7,604 nt of DNA, taken from Deltaproteobacteria bacterium (GTDB lineage Bacteria; Desulfobacterota; Desulfobacteria; Desulfobacterales; SG8-13). Location of the stretch: contig DAOVBC010000104.1 of assembly GCA_030670715.1 (NCBI GenBank), positions 1-7,604 of the forward strand, given 5' to 3'. This document shows positions 1-5,161 of this stretch, piece after piece; position 1 is the first letter of the stretch, and each line of letters starts with the position of its first letter. The position numbers and the translations under genes were made by a program. The notes under the pieces are model-generated. The model searched no databases and was not told where the DNA came from. It saw only the letters and a program-made list of their open reading frames with translations.

Positions 1-2
1 CG

Positions 3-50
3 CTTTCTGTATTGATGGTAGCGCTCAAAGTCGAAGCGAAGGAAAAATAA
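3..50 (+). CDS. Possible C-terminal end of an upstream gene (partial)
   Basis: Reading from base 3 gives an open frame of 15 residues ending VALKVEAKEK and a TAA stop at 48-50. The charged tail looks like an ordinary protein C-terminus, but too little is present to name a family. A second frame (from base 2) also stays open, up to a TAA at 62-64, so the frame is uncertain. The stop lies at the edge of the repeat tract that starts here, as at the end of the DUF1992 gene at the other side of the window. Confidence 0.3.
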   Translation, partial: LSVLMVALKVEAKEK

Positions 51-51
51 A

Positions 52-270
52 TTACCTAAAGTAAAAGAAATGCCTAAAATGCCTAAAATAGGAAGCTCAA
101 AGCTGAAGGCTGAAAGCTGAAAGACGATAGCTCATAGCTCATAAGATAAAAGCTCGAACAGCACAAAAATAAATCAGAGGGTTGAGTCCGTTGAGCCCGT
201 AACTCGCAACCCGCAACTCGTAACCCAAATAACTCAATAAACCCAACAAACCCAACAAACCCAATAAACC
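52..270. repeat. Composite short-unit repeat tract, copy 1
   Basis: Several short tandem modules follow one another. Two exact ATGCCTAAA units lie at 70-87, preceded by a related unit at 53-60 and a 9-base spacer. Heptads GCTGAAG/GCTGAAA lie at 102-123 and two ATAGCTC heptads at 127-140. Two GTTGAG(T/C)CC-type units lie at 181-198, a stretch of AACTCGCAACCC-like sequence at 201-226, and four 9-base units of AACYCAAYA in perfect register at 231-266. There is no coding signal. The same modules in the same order recur at 4993-5160, and the first module recurs at 7543-7604. Confidence 0.85.
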
Positions 271-286
271 GGTTTCGTCGGACAAC

Positions 287-315
287 TTGACATAAGGGGT
301 CTTACATATTATTTT
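287..315 (+). promoter_or_regulatory. Candidate sigma-70-type promoter for the dnaJ-like gene
   Basis: A perfect TTGACA (287-292) is followed after 17 bases by TATTTT (310-315), a four-of-six match to the -10 consensus, in AT-rich sequence just after the repeat tract. This would give a leader of roughly 120 bases carrying the palindrome at 385-418. I see no good heat-shock sigma-32 -10 element (CCCCAT type) at the right distance. Confidence 0.45.
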
Positions 316-384
316 ATCTTGATATGCTATTCAATATTTTCAACATGTTAGCCCGGATATCCAATGACGTATTCGGGAAGGCTG

Positions 385-418
385 TTAACCTGGATATTTC
401 ATGAAATGTTCAGGTTAA
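385..418 (+). promoter_or_regulatory. 34-bp leader palindrome upstream of the dnaJ-like gene
   Basis: Outer arms TTAACCTG (385-392) and CAGGTTAA (411-418) and the core ATTTCATGAAAT (396-407) share one symmetry centre. Only the pairs 393/410 and 395/408 are not Watson-Crick, and both are G-U in plus-strand RNA, so the transcript could form one nearly continuous hairpin. It ends 11 bases before the ribosome-binding site. It could be a repressor operator, an RNA element affecting translation, or a copy of a dispersed palindrome. Confidence 0.5.
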
Positions 419-443
419 AGTACACGCAGTGAGGTAAAAGAGT

Positions 444-1358
444 ATGGCAGAGGATTACTACCGGGTGCTCGGAGTAAGTAAGAGTGCTTCCGATGAAGAA
501 ATTAAAAAAGCCTATCGGAAACTCGCGATGAAACATCATCCCGATCACACTCAAGGGGATAAATCCGCTGAAGAAAAATTTAAAAAGATCAGTGAAGCCT
601 ATGCCGTATTGAGCGACAAAGAAAAACGAAAACAATACGACACGTTCGGTTCCGAAGGCTTCAGTCAGAGATTTTCACAGGAGGACATCTTCAGGGGGTT
701 TGACTTTAATGATATATTGAAAGAGTTTGGTTTTGGTAGACGGGGTGGCGGTATGCGGTTTTCCTTTGGTTCCGGGAGCCCGTTTGGTACCGGTTCACCC
801 TTCGGGTCTTACGGGGGGCAGCAGGCGCAGCAGGTTAAAGGATCCGATCTGGTATATGAATTGGCGCTCTCCCTGCAGGAAGTAATTACCGGGACCAGTA
901 AAATAGTCAGTTTTGAGCATAAGGGTCATACTGAGAAGATAACGGTCAAAATCCCGAAAGGAATGACCACAGGTAAAAAACTGCGCCTGGCAGGGAAAGG
1001 AGAACCGAGTCCATACGGCGGGCCGCCGGGGGATCTTTATATACAGACCAAAGTGGTGACCGATCCTGTGTACAGCGTTGATAAGAACGATTTGATGACT
1101 ACCCGGGTAATAAAGCTAAGTGAGGCCCTTCAGGGAACGAACATCACTATTCCAACTCCAGACAAAAAGGAGTTGAATCTTAAAATTCCTCCCGGTACCC
1201 GGCATGGTACGAGGATGCGGCTTGCTGGACACGGAATACCGGACATGAAGGGAAAGAAGCGCGGCGACCTGTTCGTTATTATTCATATCAACATTCCAAA
1301 GCGGTTGAACAAAGAGCAGAAGAATTTAATCGAAGAACTTGCCCGGACAGGACTGTAG
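444..1358 (+). CDS. DnaJ-like co-chaperone, class II (CbpA/DnaJB type)
   Basis: This 304-aa protein is a J-domain co-chaperone that would stimulate the ATPase of a cytosolic Hsp70 (DnaK) and deliver unfolded clients. The J domain spans about residues 4-68 with the diagnostic HPD at 32-34. A Gly/Phe-rich linker follows (about 94-125, with GRRGGG and SPFG repeats), then two beta-rich C-terminal substrate-binding domains (about 131-210 and 211-290) with the familial VKIPKG and LKIPPGT segments. The protein has no cysteine at all, so the DnaJ zinc finger is absent. Together with a length close to the ~306 residues of E. coli CbpA, this makes it class II rather than true DnaJ. The ATG at 444 has a GTGAGGT ribosome-binding site at 429-435. 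It is apparently monocistronic, with no grpE or dnaK nearby. Family assignment is firm; whether it acts in stress or in housekeeping cannot be read from the sequence. Confidence 0.95.
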   Translation: MAEDYYRVLGVSKSASDEEIKKAYRKLAMKHHPDHTQGDKSAEEKFKKISEAYAVLSDKEKRKQYDTFGSEGFSQRFSQEDIFRGFDFNDILKEFGFGRRGGGMRFSFGSGSPFGTGSPFGSYGGQQAQQVKGSDLVYELALSLQEVITGTSKIVSFEHKGHTEKITVKIPKGMTTGKKLRLAGKGEPSPYGGPPGDLYIQTKVVTDPVYSVDKNDLMTTRVIKLSEALQGTNITIPTPDKKELNLKIPPGTRHGTRMRLAGHGIPDMKGKKRGDLFVIIHINIPKRLNKEQKNLIEELARTGL

Positions 1359-1390
1359 CTGTCTTTGGTATTGGAAATCTGGTTGTTCAG

Positions 1391-1416
1391 GCCGGGATAC
1401 AAATACTTTGCCCGGC
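1391..1416 (+). terminator. Terminator-like hairpin after the dnaJ-like gene
   Basis: GCCGGG (1391-1396) pairs with CCCGGC (1411-1416). Inside, CAAA (1400-1403) pairs with TTTG (1407-1410), leaving a three-base bulge and a three-base loop. It lies 33 bases past the stop. No T-run follows, so intrinsic termination is uncertain; it may instead block 3' exonucleases. Confidence 0.35.
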
Positions 1417-1442
1417 AGAGAGCAGAGCACACTTACTGCGAC

Positions 1443-1650
1443 AGGATCGTCCCGCTTTCAGCGGGACTAGAGGAGCACTCCGCGCAGTTCCTTGCGCTTT
1501 GTTTGAGGAGCGCTTCGCCCTTGATGGGCTCCGCTTGAGGCACAAAAAATACATGCTCTTGGTTTATTTTTCTTCAAGGCCGAAGGCCGACTCGGCGCGC
1601 CGAAGCCGTACGCAGGCGGGTCCTCTAGTTCGCCGAAGGTGAACGATCCT
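1443..1650. other. Structured intergenic element with hairpin-bearing inverted ends (four-way-junction fold)
   Basis: The outer arms AGGATCG (1443-1449) and CGATCCT (1644-1650) are perfect complements, as are the inner arms CTAGAGGA (1467-1474) and TCCTCTAG (1621-1628). Exactly filling the gap on each side is a self-contained hairpin. On the left it is TCCCGCT/AGCGGGA (1450-1466, loop TTC). On the right it is TTCGCC/GGTGAA (1629-1643, loop GAA, one G-U pair). Folded together they give a four-way junction with no unpaired junction base. The 146-base interior is rich in small hairpins: GCGCA/TGCGC (1482-1497), GCCC/GGGC (1517-1529), and a 12-bp palindrome at 1592-1603. There is no open reading frame of note on either strand. 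It may be a non-coding RNA, a small non-autonomous mobile element, or a dispersed palindromic repeat. Confidence 0.6.
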
Positions 1651-1670
1651 CAAAGCCAGCGGGCCGCTCA

Positions 1671-1694
1671 TTCATCAGGGTATAACCTGATGAA
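1671..1694. promoter_or_regulatory. Perfect 9-bp inverted repeat
   Basis: TTCATCAGG (1671-1679) and CCTGATGAA (1686-1694) are exact complements around a 6-base loop. There is no T-run on the plus strand, so it is not a classic terminator. It sits 65 bases before the hpt promoter and could be an operator or a transcript-end hairpin. Confidence 0.4.
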
Positions 1695-1758
1695 GTACCG
1701 CAAACCGCCTTTATGATAGATCAGCACCAATCTGCCGGATCCGAATTATTACTAATTA

Positions 1759-1788
1759 TTGACAAAAACTGCCATTTTGTGTAATACT
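1759..1788 (+). promoter_or_regulatory. Candidate promoter for the hpt operon
   Basis: A perfect TTGACA -35 (1759-1764) is followed by TAATAC after 17 bases (1782-1787), or by AATACT after 18 bases with an extended TGT just before it. The region is AT-rich. Transcription would start near 1795, giving a leader of about 60 bases. Confidence 0.55.
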
Positions 1789-1806
1789 TATTAGTGGTTA
1801 TATAGC

Positions 1807-1824
1807 GTCGGCGGGTTTGCCGAC
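1807..1824 (+). promoter_or_regulatory. Leader hairpin upstream of hpt
   Basis: GTCGGC (1807-1812) and GCCGAC (1819-1824) form a perfect 6-bp GC-rich stem with a 6-base loop, placed just after the predicted transcription start. It may stabilise the 5' end of the message. No riboswitch family was recognised. Confidence 0.4.
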
Positions 1825-1857
1825 ATTGAAAGGAACCGGAAGCTGTTTAGATGACAT

Positions 1858-2376
1858 ATGCCTGATCTTACCCCTGTCTTGCTGAAAGAAGAGATTGACG
1901 AGGCGGTTGCGAAACTCGCACATAGAATTTCAACAGATTTTGAAAATCATCAACTCGTTCTGGTAGGGGTCCTGAAAGGGGCATTCATCTTTCTCGCAGA
2001 TCTTATCAGACATCTCACCATCCCGGTGAAAGTTGATTTCGTGCGCATTGCCAGCTACGGTTCCGAAACTTCAACCTCGGGAACCATTCGCCTGACGAAA
2101 AATTTAGAAATAGACATAAAAAATAAGGATGTTTTGATAATAGAAGACATCATCGATACAGGCCTGTCTTTGACCTATCTCGTTGATCATCTCAAATCCT
2201 TTAAACCGAAGACAGTTCGAATTTGTACCTTGATTGATAAACGCGAGCGGCGGAAAATCGATATCCAAATTGATTACGTAGGCCATATCATAAAAAAGGG
2301 ATTCCTGGTTGGGTACGGGCTTGATTATGCCGAGGAGTATCGGAATTTACCTGCAGTTTATGATCTGCAATTATAA
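1858..2376 (+). CDS. hpt: Hypoxanthine phosphoribosyltransferase
   Basis: This cytosolic purine-salvage enzyme converts hypoxanthine (often also guanine) and PRPP to IMP (GMP) and pyrophosphate. Its 172 aa match the usual bacterial Hpt length. All expected parts are visible: the LKG loop at 39-41, the flexible SYG loop at 66-68, and the PRPP-binding signature IIEDIIDTGLS at 94-104, with D100 at the position of the catalytic aspartate of human HGPRT. LIDKR at 125-129 holds the purine-contacting lysine K128, and FLVGYGLDYAEEYRNLP at 149-165 holds the metal/PPi-contacting aspartate D156. The start is fixed at or after 1855 by an in-frame TGA at 1852. The ATG at 1858 has only a distant ribosome-binding site (GGAAG, 1838-1842, 15 bases away). 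The next gene starts 15 bases after the stop, so the two are probably co-transcribed. Confidence 0.96.
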   Translation: MPDLTPVLLKEEIDEAVAKLAHRISTDFENHQLVLVGVLKGAFIFLADLIRHLTIPVKVDFVRIASYGSETSTSGTIRLTKNLEIDIKNKDVLIIEDIIDTGLSLTYLVDHLKSFKPKTVRICTLIDKRERRKIDIQIDYVGHIIKKGFLVGYGLDYAEEYRNLPAVYDLQL

Positions 2377-2391
2377 TCAGAGGGATTTACC

Positions 2392-4599
2392 ATGATTTTA
2401 ACATGCAAAGACTGTAATACAAGTTTCAGTTTTGACGAACGCCTTATTAACAAGTCCGGGTCAAAAGTCCGGTGTTCAAATTGTCAGAGCGTCTTTGTCG
2501 TCTATCCTCCGTCACCTTCTGATAGACCCGACACACTTTCCGATACCGAAGCAAAACCGGACGATGCGATATCCGCTGCCGGTGGCGCTGCGGGACTCGA
2601 TGATCTGGATTTGGATGCAATAGAAAACTCGCTAGACCTGGATGTAGATGAAAGCCAGGCAGCTGAAGCAACCCCGGTGGCGGAAAGTTCGGATTTTGAC
2701 TTTGATCTGGACCTGGAAGAAGACGTGGCCTCGGTAGCTGCACCCGATGTGGAATTTGAAGAGACTCAGGAACTGGACCTTTCCGATTTTGATATGGATG
2801 AAAAATCAAAACCCGAAGAGGCCGCTGTCGAAACAGCAGATGACCTCAGTTTTGACCTTGACCTGGACGCGGATACCGCAGATGAAGCACCGGCCCGGGA
2901 TGAAGCCGGTGGCGAGAAATCGGACGATCTGGATTTTGATCTGGACTTTGATTTAGATACCGACGCCGGTGAAACTGCGCTGGAAGAGGAATCCGCTCCG
3001 ATAGTCGAACCGGCTGAATCGGCAACAGATGATCTGGATTTTTCGCTTGACCTTGATGACGATGAAGCGGCTGCCGGCGCGGAGGACGATCTGGATTTTG
3101 ATTTGGACCTGGAAACGGAGGAGGGCGCAGAGCCTGCACCGGACGCTGCCGAAACCGAAACTCCGGTAGCCGAGGAGGCGGATGACCTCGACTTCGACCT
3201 GGATCTGGATCTTGAGCCTGCAGCAGAAACGGAACCGGTTGAGGCGGAAAGCGACATTTCCGATGGACTGGATTTTGATTTGGACCTTGAATCGGAACCG
3301 GCAGGTATCTCCACTACAGATGCGGTCCCAGGTCTGGAAGAAACCGAAGAACTTGATCTGGCAGATCTGGAAGATATGATAGAGGTGGAAGAGGACACCG
3401 ATATGGAAGGGGCCGCCGATCAAGCAGCGGATGATGTCGACCTTGATCTGGAACCGGTCGCTGAAGATGAAGGGGAAGAAGAAGCGCTCAGTTCCGAGCT
3501 GGAACTTGAGGAAACCGAGGAACTTGATTTAACCGGATTGGAAGATGCCCTTGAACTGGAAGAAGATACGCCGGCCGAGTCTTTTGAAGAAACAGACGAA
3601 TTCGACCTGGATCTCGATTTAGGAACGGATACCGGTGAAACCGCTGCGGCTGAGCCTGTTGCGGGTTTAGATGGAGATGAGGGGGAATTCGACCTTTCCG
3701 GCTTGGATGATATGCTTGAAATTGAAGAGATAGCCGATGCTGAAGATTCTGAAGCACAGGAGGAGGACTTTGCTCTAGAGCTGGATGATGTGGACGGTGT
3801 AGCGGGGGCTGCAGCTGATGCCGCTGATGTTGAGCTGGAATTTGAAGCCGAGGACGATGAACCTGATAGTGGACCGGCTGCAGCGGGAAGTCAGGGCGAG
3901 GAGTTTGCCGAAGCATTTGACATGGGCACCCTGTCGGATGTGGAGGCGACGGTCGAAACCGGCGATGGAGAGGATTTCTTTGATGCCGAGGAAGAAGCGG
4001 CAGGGGTTGGTAAAAAACGGAAGAAAGCAGCTAAAAAAGGAATCGGCGGATTCTTTAAAATTTTGCTCGTTCTGGTTTTTCTGGTTGGCGGTGGTTATGG
4101 CGCTGTCACCTTAGCACCGTTTTTCGGAATTGACCTGATGGAGCAAGTCAAAAGCATCCCTTACGTCGGTGAATTTTTTGGACCAAAAGTTGATCAGGCC
4201 GGGAACCTGCGGATTACCGTGCTGGAGAAAAGGCTGGAAGGTTTCTTCCTGCAGAATTCGAAGCTTGGAACCCTTTACGTTGTTAAAGGGAGAGTGAAAA
4301 ATAATTATGATCACCCCCGCAGTTTCATCAGCATTACCGGAAAGGTTTATTCAAAAGGGGCAAAACTGCGCCAGACAAAAACCGTCTACGCCGGCAACAT
4401 ACTCAACCGGAAGCAGTTGACCAATCTCAACCAGGGTGCCATAGAAAAACGCCTCAACAGACGCTCAGGTCAGAAACAATCGAATCTAAAAGTTCAAACA
4501 GGTAAGGTTATCCCGTTTATGATCGTATTTACCCGGGTGCCGAAAAACCTCGATGAGTATACCGTTCAGGTGGCGGGATCGGTTAAGGCCAAAAAATAA
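2392..4599 (+). CDS. Zinc-ribbon (MJ0042-type), acidic-repeat, single-pass membrane protein with DUF3426-like C-terminus
   Basis: This 735-aa protein has four zones. Residues 1-35 form an MJ0042-type zinc ribbon with CxxC pairs at C5/C8 and C28/C31. Residues about 60-540 are a very long Asp/Glu/Leu/Ala-rich region. In it a DDLDFDLDLD-like core recurs near residues 178, 213, 232, 264 and 291, and a longer EETEELDL...LEDxxE(V/L)EED unit recurs near 316 and 371 with weaker relatives near 121, 398 and 431. A lysine-rich patch (541-549) precedes one hydrophobic helix (about 554-576). Residues about 604-735 resemble DUF3426, a periplasmic beta-rich domain usual in proteobacterial zinc-ribbon membrane proteins. 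The positive patch predicts a cytoplasmic N-terminus and periplasmic C-terminus. A clear AGAGGG ribosome-binding site lies 7 bases before the ATG. The acidic insert makes it about twice the usual length of such proteins. The function is unknown; a scaffold or sensing role is only a guess. Confidence 0.9.
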   Translation: MILTCKDCNTSFSFDERLINKSGSKVRCSNCQSVFVVYPPSPSDRPDTLSDTEAKPDDAISAAGGAAGLDDLDLDAIENSLDLDVDESQAAEATPVAESSDFDFDLDLEEDVASVAAPDVEFEETQELDLSDFDMDEKSKPEEAAVETADDLSFDLDLDADTADEAPARDEAGGEKSDDLDFDLDFDLDTDAGETALEEESAPIVEPAESATDDLDFSLDLDDDEAAAGAEDDLDFDLDLETEEGAEPAPDAAETETPVAEEADDLDFDLDLDLEPAAETEPVEAESDISDGLDFDLDLESEPAGISTTDAVPGLEETEELDLADLEDMIEVEEDTDMEGAADQAADDVDLDLEPVAEDEGEEEALSSELELEETEELDLTGLEDALELEEDTPAESFEETDEFDLDLDLGTDTGETAAAEPVAGLDGDEGEFDLSGLDDMLEIEEIADAEDSEAQEEDFALELDDVDGVAGAAADAADVELEFEAEDDEPDSGPAAAGSQGEEFAEAFDMGTLSDVEATVETGDGEDFFDAEEEAAGVGKKRKKAAKKGIGGFFKILLVLVFLVGGGYGAVTLAPFFGIDLMEQVKSIPYVGEFFGPKVDQAGNLRITVLEKRLEGFFLQNSKLGTLYVVKGRVKNNYDHPRSFISITGKVYSKGAKLRQTKTVYAGNILNRKQLTNLNQGAIEKRLNRRSGQKQSNLKVQTGKVIPFMIVFTRVPKNLDEYTVQVAGSVKAKK

Positions 4600-4624
4600 T
4601 TGAGTGATAGTTTCGGCTTGACTA

Positions 4625-4638
4625 AGCTCTGAAGAGCT
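4625..4638 (+). terminator. Small hairpin after the zinc-ribbon gene
   Basis: AGCTC (4625-4629) pairs with GAGCT (4634-4638) around a TGAA loop, 25 bases past the stop. A short T-run comes only about 12 bases later, so termination here is doubtful. Confidence 0.2.
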
Positions 4639-4647
4639 GTTACCTGA

Positions 4648-4696
4648 ATATTTTCTATGAAACACCTCCCTGCGGTCGGTGTTCCATAGTAAATAT
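4648..4696. repeat. Long imperfect inverted repeat (possible terminator)
   Basis: Two 19-base arms (4648-4666 and 4678-4696) match as reverse complements at 17 of 19 positions and enclose an 11-base loop. The innermost AACACC/GGTGTT and the next CTATG/CATAG are perfect. It lies about 50 bases after the zinc-ribbon gene and could end that operon, although no T-run follows. Its left flank (GCTGTTACCTGAATATTTTCT) resembles the leader palindrome upstream of the dnaJ-like gene, which suggests a dispersed family. Confidence 0.5.
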
Positions 4697-4760
4697 GTAA
4701 ATTTCAATTGATTATGATCTGATTTTATGTTTGTTTGAAAAATTTTTCAGCTTGCCAGTG

Positions 4761-4872
4761 TTTCATCATTAGTTGTGGCCGAAAGGCTATGATGGTTCAT
4801 GAAAAATTCCGATCGCCGGTAACGGCCGGGTTCTTCGCGGAACTTTGGTGCCGCTAAAGGAACGAGCGGTAC
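4761..4872 (+). ncRNA. Hairpin-rich region, candidate structured RNA
   Basis: Four consecutive hairpins fill this gap before the tRNA. The first (4761-4804) has a 6-bp TTTCAT/ATGAAA base, a symmetric 5x5 internal loop and a 9-bp stem (several G-U pairs) capped by GAAA. The second (4815-4826) is GCCG/CGGC capped by GTAA, also a GNRA tetraloop. The third (4830-4843) is GTTC/GAAC. The fourth (4848-4872) is GTGCCGCT/AGCGGTAC with one G-U pair and a 9-base loop. There is no open reading frame. I recognise no known riboswitch or small-RNA family. It could be an independent RNA or the leader of the tRNA transcript. Confidence 0.3.
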
Positions 4873-4904
4873 TCCCTTCTATTCATTTTGATCATTCGAA
4901 TTTT

Positions 4905-4981
4905 GGCGATGTAGCTCAGACGGTTAGAGCATGCGGCTCATATCCGCAGTGTCCGGGGTTCGATTCCCTGCATCGCCACCA
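4905..4981 (+). tRNA. tRNA-Met (anticodon CAU), probably elongator
   Basis: A full cloverleaf is visible. The acceptor stem pairs GGCGATG (4905-4911) with CATCGCC (4971-4977). The D-arm pairs GCTC with GAGC, the anticodon stem pairs TGCGG with CCGCA around the loop CTCATAT (anticodon CAT), and the T-arm pairs CGGGG with CCCTG around TTCGATT. The discriminator is A4978 and the CCA end is encoded (4979-4981). The perfect G1-C72 pair rules out the initiator tRNA. A CAU anticodon could also belong to tRNA-Ile2, which needs lysidine modification; from memory the body resembles bacterial elongator Met tRNAs more closely. No clear promoter or terminator was found. Confidence 0.95.
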
Positions 4982-4992
4982 ATCATAAAAGA

Positions 4993-5160
4993 ATGCCTAA
5001 AATAAAAAAAACGGTTGAGTCGGTTGCGTCCGTTGAGTCGGTTGGGTCCGTTTAGTCCGTTTCTCGTAACTCGCAACCCGTAACCCAACAAACTCAATGA
5101 ACTCAACGAACTCAATAAACGCAATGAACCCAATAAACCCAAGAAACCCAAACAACCCTT
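4993..5160. repeat. Composite short-unit repeat tract, copy 2 (inverted 9-bp arrays)
   Basis: This tract starts 11 bases after the tRNA with one ATGCCTAAA (4993-5001). A left array of about 5.7 units of YSGTTGRGT follows in strict 9-base register (5012-5062). Next comes a short CTCGTAACTCGCAACCCGT block (5063-5081), then a right array of about 8.7 units of AACYCAAYR, also in strict 9-base register (5082-5160). The left units are the reverse complement of the right units, so the tract can fold into one long imperfect hairpin. It lies between the convergent tRNA and PurD-like genes, reaching to one base from the latter's stop, and may end transcription from both sides. Confidence 0.85.
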
Positions 5161-5161
5161 A

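Noticed and set aside
1443..1650. Integron attC site or group II intron end
   Set aside because: The RYYYAAC/GTTRRRY core pairs of attC are absent, and I see no intron domain V or reverse transcriptase.
2766..3423. Long minus-strand open frames rich in Ser/Arg or Gln/Phe inside the acidic gene
   Set aside because: They mirror the GAT/GAC/GAA/CTG-rich codons of the plus-strand gene, which has a good ribosome-binding site and recognised domains at both ends.
4905..4981. Initiator tRNA-fMet
   Set aside because: The first acceptor pair is a normal G-C rather than the unpaired C-A end of bacterial initiators.
4924..5151. Minus-strand 75-aa open frame with LLS/LNG tripeptide repeats
   Set aside because: It runs antisense through the tRNA, and its repeats are just the 9-base array read as codons.
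5012..5160. CRISPR array
   Set aside because: The units are 9 bases with no unique spacers, and there are no cas genes.
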